DNA of 64,000 nt from Geosiphon pyriformis (Eukaryota; Glomeromycota; Glomeromycetes; Archaeosporales; Geosiphonaceae): NCBI GenBank assembly GCA_016748015.1, contig JAAOMT010000512.1:716719-780718 (forward strand). Reading direction: 5' to 3'. Each line of letters begins with the position of its first letter. The first letter of the stretch is position 1. Shown here piece after piece: positions 46,583-58,926 of the stretch. The position numbers were made by a program, and so were the translations under genes. The notes beneath the pieces are model-generated. The model was not told where the DNA came from, ran no database searches, and saw only the letters and a program-made list of their open reading frames with translations.

Positions 46583-49500
46583 TATATTAATATTTAATAT
46601 AAATTTCTTAAACAATAAAAATTTGTAATTAAATTTAATAATAAATTTACATATACATGTTTTGTTTTTTGCAATATTTATTTTTGATATTTAAAACAAA
46701 AAAAACAAAAAATCAATAAAATATATTTAAATATTATAATTTAAAACTTGTTTTGTCTCTTTAAAAAGTTAATTTAAGTGTATTTTTAATTTAATTATTG
46801 GTTTGCTTAAGATTTTAATCAGTTTAACAATAAACACAAAACTTATATTAATAATATTTTTTTTTATTAATGTTTTAATAAAATGTGTTCAAAAATTATT
46901 TAATACAATACACCTAATTAAATAACTTAAATTAGACATTAATTATGCATTTTTTATATATATAATTAACCACTTAAGTTAGTTAAAACACTAATTAAAC
47001 TAAACCAAAAAAAGCTAAAAGTAAATTTTGCTTACCAAGTCTTTTAATAATATTATTAAAATTTTTAAAATTAAAAATAAATTTACTTAAAAACAATCTA
47101 ATTTTTTTAATATTACTTTTAACTTTAGAATTATATATTTATTACAAAGTAACTATATAATTACATATTATTTTACTTAAAAAATATGTTTTAGTAATAC
47201 TTAAATTATTATTATCTATATTATTAAACTTAATTTCAGTTTTAAAACTAACAAAGTTTTTAAACACACCAGTTAAAAAAAAGCAAAACTCTAAGAAATA
47301 TTAAGCATAATAAGCAAAATTTTCTCAACTTTATAACTTTTGTGTATATTTTCAAACACAAAAAAAGTTACTAAAACAACCAAAAAACCAATAGATTTAA
47401 CAATAAATTTTACTAAAACAGCCAAACTTAAAATCTAAGATTTCAAAAAATTTAACTTAAACTTAATAGCAAAGTTAATAGCAAAAACAGTTAAAAAAAC
47501 AATAGAAAAAGAAACCAAAGGAGTAAAACTTCAACATAAAACTTTTTATTTATGAAAAAAAACATAAAAAATTCAAAGTCAATAATAAACTTAAAAGACA
47601 ACTTAAGAAAAAGAAAAAAAAATACTTTGTATTTAGTAAACAAATAGTTTAAATTTTAATATCTGTAGTAGTAACAGTAATTAAGAGTTTTCTATTAGAT
47701 ATAATATTTGTGCAAAATATCAGTTTTTATTATAACAAGTTTTAATAACTTACAAGTCTTAAAAATAATAACAGCAAAATATTAACAACAATAAAAATTA
47801 GAAAAATAAAAAATAAAACAAGTTTGGTTATTAATCTAAAAAATTATATTACTAATTTTAAAAACAGTATATTTAAAAAAAAAATTAACTAATTTGGTCT
47901 TAAAAAAATTTTTTGAAATAATAATTTTTTTTTAATTAAAAAAAAAAATCTAAACACTATTTTTTTTATTAGTACAAATGAGTTATTAAAAGTATTAATA
48001 GCAAAAAAAAGTTTTTAAAATTAACAATAGCATATTATTATAAATTAACAGATTTTAATTTAACAGAAATAATAATACCAAAAATACAAAGAGCATTTTT
48101 AATATTATTAAAAGATATACTAATAAAAATATTACAAAATACAACAAATATAAAAAAAAACAAAAAATTATCACAGAAGATTTTGTAATTTTAAATATGA
48201 TCAAAAAAAAACCATTAATAAAAATCTTAACAATAACAATCAAAAAAGTTTTAAAAGCAAAATTTACATAAAACAACTTAATATTGTTTTTAAAAATTAA
48301 CTTGAGTTCAACAAAGCCAGACAACAAATAAAACAAAGAATTAATTAAGACCAACTTAATCTTGAAAATAAAACCAAATACCAGAGTAAAAACCACTTAT
48401 TTAAAAAAATTTTAACAATTAAAAATTGTTTTTTAAGTATTATTAAAAACAATACCAAAAAACAAAAGAGCAGAGATTAATTTAGTTTTTATCTAATAAG
48501 CTCAATTTTTAAGATTAAATGACTTTATAAATTGTTTTGCTTTTAGAACCAAAAATAATTTGCCAAAAGACATTATATTTGACAATATAGTTAGTAATTA
48601 ATTTTGACTTATCTTAAAAGACATATTATTATTATTGTTGTTTATATTAAAAAATATAAGATTCTGATTAAACCAAATTAAATTAAACCAATTTTTTAAA
48701 ATAGGTTTAGTTTGAGTTTGGCATTAAATTTTTTTGATAAGTTTGAGTTCAATTTAAGTTTGGTTCGAAGTTTATAAACTTGTTCAAATTTAATAAAATT
48801 AAAAAAAGATATAATTTATATTACTTGTTTATTAATTATTATTTTGTTTAATTACTATAATTAGTTAAAAAAATATTTAAAAATATATATGTATAACAAC
48901 TCTACTTTTTAACTTACCAAAATAAATTCATTGTTGACATTGTTACAAAATGGTTTTCTTGGTATATTTAATTGCTAATATCCCATTTTAATTGCAATCA
49001 GTTTCTTGTAAAATTTTCAATTTTATTTGTGTAATAACATTAATATTATACTAAAAACTTTTTTTTTAATATTACAATATAAGTTATTTCTTAATTTTTA
49101 ATTGTTGTATGTGTTTATATACTTTTTTTCAGAGGCTAAACTGCAATCTACCTGCTGTTTGAAGTTTTTTTTAAGGCTATTCTTGCAATTGTCTAATGTG
49201 TTTCTCTAATTTAGAAACATAAAATATTAATGGCCTTTAGCACTTTTTTTAATTCTCACAATAAAGCTTTTATTAATTAGTAACAACATGAATAATTTTG
49301 ATCAGAGATTATTTTTTCAAGAGATTCAGCTAATAAATAATAGTTTCATCTAATAAATAATACAAATAAGTTTCTTAATACTTTGAGTTATGATTATTCA
49401 GTTTTCAATATTCTCTTTTATTTTTTTTTAATTAAAGGTTTTTATGGATATTTATTTTAAAATAAAAACTAGAAGATAATTAAAGTGGAACTGTTAGATG

Positions 49501-49657
49501 AATTGTTTGATAATTTGTTTTATAACTTTCTTGTTTTTCTCAATATTAAAGCTATTGTATATATATATGTTTGTAGTTTACATTATAATACTTTTTTTTT
49601 GGTATCTCAATTTGGTATTTATTACTATTATCAGTTAATATTGATCACTATTACCAA
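46583..49657. other. AT desert with an unclassified repeat
   Basis: Very AT-rich, no gene supported. 47880-48180 aligns by eye with 26260-26500 (shared TTTGGTCTTAAAAA and an ACCAAAAA...TTTTTAATATTATT block), so an old repeat family lies here. The - strand open frame 48055-48396 inside it is low-complexity Phe/Leu/Ile and probably chance. Near 48670-48790 are several copies of a GTTTGAGTT/GTTCAA-like word, also seen at 63420-63560. Confidence 0.5.
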
Positions 49658-50490
49658 TGTTACTCATATAATATAGGAAGTATATTAGCATATAAATTAG
49701 CCAATTAGAAGTAGCCATAGTAAATGTGGAATTCCAGGATTCCTCTCAAGAGAAATTGCAGAATTCCAGAAATTACAGGATTTTCATACAAAAAAATCGC
49801 AGGATTCCAGAATTCCTCTCAAAAAGAATTGCAAGATTCCAGAAATTCCAGGATTTCTGGTGTAAAAAATTGAGGAATTTCAATTATGTATATATAATGG
49901 TAGCATTAGAAGCAGAAAAGAGAGACCTCCAAGTAAATCTGATCTAAGCAACCTTCCATTCACAAATATTAATAAATAATTATTTACTATCTTAAATCCA
50001 CTTTCCACTATCAACACTTTATGTTGATAGTAATTAATACTTAACCACACTGGAACAATAGCTTTTAATCATGGCTATTGACAAGATACTAACTTGCAAT
50101 TGCTTTTGTTTATTTTTTTATTTTCTTTTATTTTCTTTTATTTTTTTTGTTATTTCTTTGGTTTTATTAAATTGATTATAAATTAAGCACTGAGATACAG
50201 ACATCATAGGGACTGGTAAAAGACCTGTGAAACAAAGGTAGAACATTCATAGATTTGAGAATAGCTTACCAAGAGAATTACTGGCCACCATGCTGAAAAA
50301 GAAATTTGATGGAATTGCAATTCTGGGAGGCTATTGAAAACAACTATTAAATCTCTGTCCATTATACAAAAAACTCTGCAACAAACCTTCAGATCAACCA
50401 AATCTTTAGATATCAACCCCAGAATACCAATCAAGCACCAAGTTATGGATTTGTTATTTGCTTTGAGACTCCAAATAATCATCTATAACA
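49658..50490 (+). repeat. Element C left LTR
   Basis: 833 bp from TGTTACTC to CTATAACA. A TATA-like TATGTATATATAATGG lies near 49885. U3 at 49725-49870 has the GGAATTCC-type repeats seen in element A. It pairs with 59609-60430. Confidence 0.9.
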
Positions 50491-50514
50491 TTTAGTACTT
50501 CCTGTGAGGTTTAA

Positions 50515-53110
50515 TTTTACAGAAAACCAGCACCAACCACAATTATCCAAAAGTAACAGAATTAGAAATTATAGGAGCAAACCATTTAGAATTCACCAAA
50601 TTCTTGTTTCAACAGTACAACTAACAACTAGAATTAAACAATAACCACTTTTCAACAGAATCAGCCTTTAACTTCTATGTCAATGATAAAATCACAGACT
50701 GCTTAGGAGGAACCATTAACATTGAATCCACAAGAGAAAATTTCTATACAAAATTATTTCAACATACCAGCTTACCAAGAAACTACAGTTTTACATCAAT
50801 CATCAGGGAAATCAATCAAACTATTGAAAGGTACACACAACAACAATTTCCCATTACCTATGCAGACAAAGGCAAAGAAAAATTGCAAACACTAGCAGTA
50901 ATACCAAAACAAATACAACCACCCACTTGGAAGAAAACCAGAGTTGAATCACCAACCAATCCATCATATCATTATATACCAAGAAGTGTCATCAATATCT
51001 CATCAACAAATGTGTCCACATCAAATGCGACATTAATTTTTAGACAATTCCCATTTCAAAGTAAACAAAGAAAAGCAAAGTTGTTAGAACCATATGGCAA
51101 ATATTTTGAAGAGTTTAAATTGCAATCACCAATGCCATCAAAATTCTGATCACCATCATCTTAACCAGATTTTGGAACTGTGAGTCCATTGGAAGTAACA
51201 GAATCAGAAGAAGAGGGAAGTGAAGATCAGGAATTTACTTACCAAAACCCAATGTTACTCATAAAAAGAAAACAAATATATAGTAGACCAATAAGAGAAT
51301 AGTATTTAGCACGTGAGCATATTGCTCAGCAATGTGGAGCAATGTCAGAAATCATGGCACATTGCTCAGCAATGTGGAGTAATGTTAAAAAATTAGGGCA
51401 TATTGTTCAGCAATGTGAGCATTGCTCAAGAAATCATAGCACATTGCTCGAGAATGTAAGTAATCTTATAGAACATTAATTATGTATATATAGCAATAAT
51501 GTTAGAAGTAGAAAAAGCAGAATTCTTTAATTAGAAATCTTCCATCCACAAATATTAAATAAACAAATCATTTACTATCCAAATCCACTCTTTACTATCA
51601 ATACTTTATGTTAATAGTAATTGATACTTAACTATACTGAAACAATAGCTCTTAATCACAGCTATTGACAAGATACTAACTTGCACATTGCCTTGGCTTA
51701 TTTTTTTATTTTCTCTTATTTTTTTCTTTCTTTCTTTAATTTTTTTATTGTCATATATTAACTGATTAAGGATTAAAGTACTGAGTAATTGATGTCATGG
51801 ATAGTCTGGTAAAAAACTCAGAAATAAGGGTAAAATTATATATATTAACAGATAGCTTACCAGAAGGACACAACTGTCAGAATAAACTGGCCACCAAGCT
51901 GAAAACAGAAATTGGAAACACAACTCACCAACCAACTACATTGTCATTGAATCTCTGTTCATTATACAAAGAACTCTCAATCAAAACCTTCAGATAAAAA
52001 CAATGTACCAAATTTTACCACCATCATCCATCAGAATTGAAACTGAGCACCAGGTTATGGGTTTGTTATTTGACTTGAGACCCCAAATAATCATCTGTAA
52101 CACTGATTATAGAAAATTTGGAAATCAAAACTCTGAACATTTGAACCCAGCAAACTTAAAACAATCTAAACTCTGAAACAATTAATTAGCAAAACTTACC
52201 TCCAGTAATCATCATTGATTAACCACTAATTGAACCAATTATTGAACCAATTCAACAGCAGTCATTTCAACTGTCTTAACAACAATTTCAACAACCACCA
52301 CCACAACAAATTATAGCACCAATGGCATATGCTCCTATTGCCAAACTTGAAAAATTTACTGGCAAAGAGGATGACACCCAAGTGTGGCTAAGCCATTGCA
52401 ACCAATGGATGAGATGATGCCAGAGCCATGCAGACCATTTCTTATTTTCTCTAGGATACTGTCAATTTATGGTATTAAAGCTTGGTTAACAAACCCCAAG
52501 ATTTCAATGCATTTAAGCTTGTGTTCCTACAGTATTTTAGTAATAATAATAGCACCAACCAATTGGCAAACACTTTTACCACCATCAAGCAAAGAGAAAA
52601 TAAAGCAGTTACTACTTATTTAGAACACTTCTACAGAAATCTGCATCAAATCCAGGCCATATAGGCTGATTATTTCACAGTGCCACAAATTCTAAATCAA
52701 TTTATTAGAGGCCTGCACAGTAGTATCTTCCAATGTGTACGTCTAATGCATCCAGCAGATCTTCAAGCTGCTATTACAAATGCCAAAGATTTTGAAGCAG
52801 CTGAACTCAAAGCCAATCATGCCCAAGCCATTAATCTAGTAATGAATGGATCATTGGAATTGGATTCCAAATTGAAACAATTTAGTGATTCCATCAATCA
52901 GAAATTAAAGGAATACTTAGCTGACAATTGTGCAATTTATCAACCACTACAATGATACAATAATTCTGAAAATGTGAATCGTTTCCAAAATTAATCACAT
53001 TTATTATTCTTGACCCATCAACAGTGGCAGCAAGAGATGCATGTTTGCCACTACTGTGGTAAACAAGGATATCTAAAAGTTGATTATAGATTAAGAATAG
53101 AAAATCAATG
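50515..53110 (+). pseudogene. Element C gag, interrupted by an LTR
   Basis: Homologous along its length to element A gag. Open pieces are 50883-51149 (IQPPTWKKTRVESPTNPSYH, cf. IQPPAWKKNRIESPSNPSYH), 52482-52664 and 52680-52955 (capsid-like QILNQFIRGLHSS, ELDSKLKQFSDSINQKL). Coding is split by the LTR at 51253-52102. The zinc knuckle near 53045 reads CHYCGKQGYLKVDY: the His and the last Cys are both Tyr, which would abolish zinc binding. The breaks are mostly stop codons in an otherwise kept frame. Confidence 0.78.
51253..52102 (+). repeat. Solo LTR of a related family inside element C gag
   Basis: 850 bp from TGTTACTC to CTGTAACA, so it shares the ends of the A/C LTRs. Its U3 differs: three tandem units of about 40 bp starting at 51318, 51358 and 51399, each with ATTGCTCAGCAAT-like 6-bp inverted arms. 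Flanking gag aligns to element A on both sides, so this is an insertion. No matching target duplication is clear (CCAA left, CTGA right). No internal region is present. Confidence 0.8.
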
Positions 53111-53372
53111 ATTGGGAAACCAATATTGAAACTTCAATTGCAGGTTTCCAACTCCAAATTATTAATCAAACTCAGCAATATATCAACCAAATTACATACC
53201 TATGACACAGCCACAAATTTATTAACCACCACTTTAACAGTCAACAACACCTGTCATTTATCAACTGCAGCCCCAACCCATTTATCAGCCTCAACAAATT
53301 CTAACACCACCACAAAACTTACCTCAAAACAGAACCCAAAGGCTAAGACTGACACAACAGAGCTGGAGATTA

Positions 53373-54125
53373 TTGATGGTAGTCTATCAACCAATCTCCA
53401 GTTCCTCGATGCAACCATTAGGATCTCAACAACAGAATTTGGGGACTAAGTACACCCAAAACCCGAATTTTCAGAACTATTTAAGTCTTCTGGTTACCTC
53501 AAAAGATGTCACATCTGACAATTCAGAAGCCAACCAAAAGCCACTTACCAACCATATCCCACCAGCAATTATTACGGAAGATGAATTACTGAACACTATC
53601 TTCCTATTTGAACTCAAGGAACTGTCAACTACACCATTGTTTAGTGAAGCCACTCTTAAAGAAAAACTTATTATCACCATATACACTAATGCCAAAGTTA
53701 ATGGCCATCCAATCAAACTAATTCTAAACAGTGGATCAGCTAACAGCATCATCACAAGACAATTCATGGACCAATTAGGTTGCTAAGTTGATTGAGTTGC
53801 CAGCACCAGAATTATAATAGCTAATGAAGCAACCAAGATAGATGACTTATCTATTAAAATTAATGGCATCATCATTCCCATTAAAGTTCTAGTAATGGAA
53901 GCAACTCAATATTAGGCACTAGTAGGAAATGGCTGGTTATTTAAAACCAATACCATACTTGACTGGACCATGCAGGAGCTACAACTTAGTCAGAATGGTT
54001 AACACACACGTGTACCAGCCATGTGTAGCCACTTCAAGACTACTATCTTGCCATCACCACTGATCAAATTCAAAGAAGAAAAAGAAAAACCTACCTGGGA
54101 AGCATATCAAGTTTTATGGGCTGAC
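53373..54125 (+). pseudogene. Element C aspartic protease, active site mutated
   Basis: The open piece 53373-53786 matches element A protease (VVYQPISSSS, NGHPIKLILNSGSANSII). The catalytic Asp of D-S-G is Asn (ILNSGSA), a GAC/GAT to AAC/AAT change. The frame continues past a stop at 53784 with TARIIIANEAT-like sequence, then IIIPIKVLVMEATQY and VGNGWLFKTNT, the second half of the domain, with another stop. A preceding Gln/Pro/Tyr-rich linker (53111-53372) is also homologous to A. Catalytically dead as written. Confidence 0.8.
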
Positions 54126-54917
54126 AATGAGCACAACGAATTACCACCAGTGCCTTCATGAGATTACCCAGAAAAAAAAAAGCAAAAAGAAGAACCTACA
54201 TGGAATAACAATCAAAATTGGGAAACCAACAATAATTAGGATGAATTATCAACAACCTGAGAATGGGAAGAAGATAATATTAAAGGAAAAGGAAAAGAAG
54301 AAGAAGAAAATTCAACACTAAACCTGACTTACCCTATATATACTTACACAACACCACAACCAAACTATTGTTAACCAAAGCTTATATGTGATGATTGTGG
54401 CAAAAAATTGTCATTAATGGGCGCATGCTGTGGTAACAATGAGAAATACCAAATGGCAACCAAGTTTTACTGTTGTCCATGTATCATAGAATGTTTTGAA
54501 AGGCCAAAACGAGTAGGAAAATAAGATAACAAACCCTGCTTGGCTTGTGAAGAAATTCTCCTTGACAAAGGAATGTGGAATAACATTCTTGGAAGAGGAG
54601 AAACATGTAACAAATTGTGTCAGTACACGATTCTTATAAATGACTGGATAAGAAAAGGAATGCCCATAGACGCTGCCTGAAGATAAGCAGTCAAATACTT
54701 GGACAGATGTTCACATGATAATGATGAAATTTGGTGAATGGCTCTCACTAAAATCAAAGAAGTGTCACCAGAAGAAATAAGGATAATCAAAAATAACTCT
54801 TCCGAGCCCATAGAACTTGACTGAGACTCAGAACCAGTCATAAACCTCCTGGATCCAGAACAATTCTATGAACATTATCAAGAATTAGCACCTATTAGAG
54901 AGGAACAGAAGCAACAT
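54126..54917 (+). pseudogene. Element C Cys-rich region (putative zinc-binding)
   Basis: In the polyprotein frame, between protease and dUTPase, many Cys pairs appear over about 100 residues: ICDDCGKKLSL, ACCGNNEKY, FYCCPCIIECF, PCLACEEIL, ETCNKLCQY. The spacing suggests two or more zinc-binding sites. A Lys/Glu-rich stretch precedes it (near 54170-54310). Several stops interrupt it. I know no standard gypsy domain at this place; a nucleic-acid or protein binding role is inference. Confidence 0.5.
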
Positions 54918-56051
54918 TTGGAAGAAATCAACACCCAATTATGTGACCACTGTTTGATTCCATATGACTTTCAATATTGTAATGAGTGTGATCTCATTTA
55001 CAATCCACCAATCCACATGATTTACACAATTTCAGAAGAGGAGGAACCAATTAACAGCTGTGCATTAGAATCAGAATCAACTCTTAATTCTGATTCAAAC
55101 TCTGACAATAACAATAATGAAAACAACAGTTCTAGCTCTGCTCAATGTGGCAATGAAAAATATAGTGATTCAAACTCTGATTCAAACTCTGAACAATATA
55201 TTGCACCCCCTGATCTCAACAAGGAACAAGAACTGAAATGGTTCAGTGACAATAATAAAGGTATTATGCCAAAACGTGTGCATGATACCAATGTAGGATT
55301 TGATCTGAGATATCTGGAAAAGAATTCTATCAAATTGGAATCATATTTGTGCACCTATATTGATTTCAAAATAGCATTGGAAATTTCAATGACAACAATG
55401 GTTCAGTTAGCATTTAGGAGTAGCTTAGCAAAAAAGGGAATCAACATCAGAGGAGGAATAATTAACACAAGATATGTAGGAAATATTATTGCTATACTAC
55501 AAAATGATTCAAAAAAGGCATATATTATAGATCCAAACAAAAAGATAGCACAAGCAATGTTCTTATCTCTAATAAAAGTAGCTCAGTTAGTATTAGTGAA
55601 AAATAGAGAAAAATTAGGGATTACAGCTAGAGGGATACAGAGATTCGGATCCACAGGTAGAATAGATGTACTGGTTAATATGACAGAGGAAGAAATTATT
55701 AACAAAGAAAAAACTATCTCCATCTGTCAAACAATTTCCATACCATTATATGACCAGTACATAGTAGTTATAGAAAGGAAAGTAAAAGATCAAGTTCAAA
55801 TTTTTGAGGCAGAAGTAACACTTTGTAAATTAGGAGAGATTAGATTAATCAATTTACACATACCAGCCAAGAACCACAGTCACATAAAAATTTCCATCTA
55901 CAACAACACAGGAGATGTTATCAAGATACTAGAAGGAACAATTATTGAATATTTAACCACTGAAATTGAAAACCAATTGCCAGACATTATTTCAGACTTT
56001 CCACAACTTTGTGGATATGTGAATATTACATTACAGACAATATATAGATGA
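54918..56051 (+). CDS. Element C dUTPase plus beta-rich domain, open frame
   Basis: 377 residues without a stop. Two CxxC pairs lie at residues 9-24 (CDHC, CNEC), then an acidic Ser/Asn/Asp linker (45-95). dUTPase motifs: 1 NVGFDLRY (124-132), 2 FRSSLAKKG (166-174), 3 GGIINTRYVGNI (179-190), 4 KKIAQAMF (208-215), 5 RGIQRFGSTGR (238-248). In motif 3 the catalytic Asp is Asn, and the Ala of AGxDL is Val, so activity is doubtful although the frame survives. The beta-rich part (275-365, LINLHIPAKNHSHIKISI, GTIIEYL) leads into RT. Element A keeps Asp in motif 3 but has a stop before motif 5. Domain order between protease and RT is the same in both. Confidence 0.85.
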   Translation: MEEINTQLCDHCLIPYDFQYCNECDLIYNPPIHMIYTISEEEEPINSCALESESTLNSDSNSDNNNNENNSSSSAQCGNEKYSDSNSDSNSEQYIAPPDLNKEQELKWFSDNNKGIMPKRVHDTNVGFDLRYLEKNSIKLESYLCTYIDFKIALEISMTTMVQLAFRSSLAKKGINIRGGIINTRYVGNIIAILQNDSKKAYIIDPNKKIAQAMFLSLIKVAQLVLVKNREKLGITARGIQRFGSTGRIDVLVNMTEEEIINKEKTISICQTISIPLYDQYIVVIERKVKDQVQIFEAEVTLCKLGEIRLINLHIPAKNHSHIKISIYNNTGDVIKILEGTIIEYLTTEIENQLPDIISDFPQLCGYVNITLQTIYR

Positions 56052-56063
56052 AATAAATGTTAT

Positions 56064-57490
56064 TTGCTCCAACCAAAACAACTGAAACAAATAAACATGA
56101 GAAATCTAGATTCATTACAATGTATACAACTCAAGATATTAATTAACAACTTCAACAACATCTTTGCAAGTGAGAATGAATTTGGCAAAACTGACATCAT
56201 CCAATATCAAATCAAGACTGAAGATACAATGTCAATTAAACAGAGAGCATATAAAGTACCACTAGCTAGCCATGAAATCATTTGTCAAAAAATCAATCGG
56301 ATGTTTAACAATGGGCTAATTCAGCCATCAATGAATCCATGGTCATTACCAGTGGTACTAGTCTATAAAAAAATGGGAAAATCTGCTTTTGTGTAGATTA
56401 CTGGAAACTGAATAAAATAACAAAAGAAGACAGCTACCCAACTCCAAAGATCCAAGAACTTTTTGATGTTTTTGAAGGAAAGAAATGGTTTTCAATATTA
56501 AACTTAGAGAGTAATTACTGACAAATAGTCATGAAACCAGAAAATAAAGAAAAGACAGCTTTTACAACACAGAAAAGAAATTTTGAATTCGAAATGATGC
56601 CATTTGGCTTGATAAATGCTCCAGCCACTTTCCAGCAACTTATAGAAATTGTTTATACTGGGCTATTATGAAAATCAGTAGTTGTATATTTGGATAACAT
56701 CAATGTGTTCTCAAAGACATTTGATGATTATCTGCATCATCTCCAACAAGTGTTTGAAAGACTAAGAAGAGCTGAATTAAAGCTAAATGCAACCAAATGT
56801 TTCTTTAGAAAAACTGAACTCAAGTTTTGGGACATGTCATGAGCAAAAATAAAATCAAAACAGATCCAGATAAGATTGAAATTGTCAAAAACTTTCCAGT
56901 ACTAAATAATCTCACAGAATTGAGAACATTCTTGGGATTTGCTGGATACTACTGCCACTTCATCAAAGACTTTTCCAAAATAGCTCAACTATTACACCAG
57001 CTCCAAACAAAGAACACTAAATATAAATAGACAGAAATCCAGCAAAAAGCTTTTGATACATTAAGAAAAAAGCTTATTCAGACCTCAGTACTAATCTATT
57101 CAGACTATAGCAAACCATTCATAATTACAACTGATGCATTTGGTCAAGCATTGGGAGCAGTATTATCTCAGAAAGGACCCAATAGACAAAAACACCCAGT
57201 AGCTTACACCAGTAGAAGCTTAAGTTCAGCTGAAAAGAACTATAAAACTCTAGCACTAGAACATTTAGTCATTTATTGGGCTGTTATCAAGTAGAAAGAA
57301 TACTTGAGTCAAAAGTTTGAGATGTACACTAATTACAAGAGATTAACTTCAATTCAGAAGCAAGAATTTGGAGATGACTGTCATGTCAGATGAAAAATAA
57401 AACTTTCACTATTCAATTATACAGTACATTATAAAAAGGGAAAAGACAATGGAAATGTTGACAGTTTGTCGCGAATGAGACAAATCTAAA
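56064..57490 (+). pseudogene. Element C reverse transcriptase and RNase H, broken
   Basis: The RT start is open at 56064-56396 (FGKTDIIQYQIKTED, KQRAYKVPLASHEI, NGLIQPSMNPW). A single-base indel near 56375 shifts the frame before FCVDYWKLN. MMPFGLINAPATFQQL follows and the active-site box is YLDN, second Asp lost. The thumb is open at 56827-57030 (SKNKIKTDPDKIEI, FLGFAGYYCHF). RNase H shows TTDAFGQALGAVLSQ, AYTSRSLS and EHLVIYWAV. Several TAG/TGA stops stand where Trp or Gln is expected. Confidence 0.82.
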
Positions 57491-57520
57491 AACATTTCAA
57501 ACCCAAAAATATAACAAAAG

Positions 57521-58857
57521 ATGAATATACAAAAATATCAACAACTCTAACATTATATAAATACCCAATTGTTTAAGAAGAAATTATCTCAAAAGAAACA
57601 AAACAACATAAAACAACAATCAAAATACTTTATCAATCATCAAAATATACTTTACTGGAAAAACAGAAGAAATCCAGACCAGTCAACAAGAGTAATTACA
57701 GAACTGGAAAAAGAAACAATATTGTTCAACATGTACTCAGATCCAACAGCAGGACATTTTTATAAAGAAGCAATTATGAAAAGAACTAGAAAAAGATACT
57801 ATTGGCCATCAATGTATCCAGACATTATTCAGTATGTTCAAAACTGTGATGCTTGTCAAAGAAGAGAAGAAACAAAACCCAGTAAACCATTGAAACCAAT
57901 CAAAGTAAGACAACTATTTGATCATATTAGAATTGACTTAGTTGGACCATTAACAATTACCAATAGAAGCAACAGATATATTACAGTAGCCATAGACTAT
58001 CTCACTAAATGGCCAGAAACAAAAGCCATTCAAAGAGCAGATGCAGAATCCATTGCCAAATTTGTTTATTAAGATTTGATCTGTCAACACGGATGTTCAA
58101 AAGAATTATTATCTGATCAAGAAACTCACTTTGTGAATAGAACATTAGCAGAATTAAGCCAAAAATTTGGAATAAAAAGACTATTATTATTATCATACCA
58201 TCTACAAACAAATGGGTTAGTTGAAAAATTTAACAGAACATGTGTAAAGTAATTGCCAAAATCAGTCAATAAAACCAAGACAAATAGAATTTGTTTATAC
58301 CATCAGTATTATTTGCATATTGAACAATAAAACAGAACACTATACAAGCAACACCATTTGAATTAGTATATGGTAGAACAACAATATTACCAGTTGAGAT
58401 AAAAGTTAACATCTATTTAACAGAACCAATAACTGAAGACAATTTTCAGAAAACATTGCTAAGAAAAACATATAACTTGATGGAAACACTGAAAAATAAA
58501 TAGCAAAAAACAGCTGATAACATACACAAGTTACAAGAAAAACAAAGAAAAAGACATAATAACCAACTATCAGATAAACCAGTTGAATTCAAGATTAGAG
58601 ACAAAGTACTTCTATATCATATTAAAGCGGAAAAACAATGGAGTGGAAAATTTGATCCCAAATAGGATGGATCATTTCACATAGAAGAAATTCTTAGAAA
58701 TAGAGCTTATAAATTAAAATGAGACAACAAAATCTTAGCCAAAGCAGCACATAGTGATTGACTGAAATCATATTACTATATAGTGTTACTATCCACCAGT
58801 AATATTTCACAATTAGGAGTACAAAGAATACTAGTCCAACCAAATGAGATTTCATAA
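57521..58857 (+). pseudogene. Element C integrase, broken
   Basis: The open part 57569-58072 carries the HHCC region (GHFYKEAIMKR, CDAC) and the first catalytic Asp (RIDLVGPL). Beyond a TAA in place of the Gln of VHQDL come the second Asp (LLSDQETHF) and the Glu (NGLVEKFNRT), so the triad is preserved in the broken frame. A frameshift follows near 58240, and several stops lie in the C-terminal part (KFDPK, SFHIEEIL). Closely matches element A 4506-3169. Confidence 0.82.
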
Positions 58858-58926
58858 GATCTGGAACCAATCATAATCATTAGCCCAAACACATAAAATT
58901 AAACAATAAAAAGAATATATAAAGAC

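Noticed and set aside
48055-48396. 113-codon hydrophobic frame on the - strand
   Set aside because: AT-rich repeat sequence with low-complexity Phe/Ile/Leu composition; no start context or domain.
51318-51440. Regularly spaced palindromic repeats as a CRISPR array
   Set aside because: Only three units, no unique spacers, inside an LTR of a eukaryotic retroelement.
51248-52107. Target-site duplication around the LTR in element C gag
   Set aside because: Flanking bases (CCAA and CTGA) do not match well enough to claim one.
53108-53449. 113-codon + strand frame in element C
   Set aside because: It is out of frame with the protease/gag polyprotein, whose correct frame shows the Gln/Pro/Tyr-rich linker homologous to element A.
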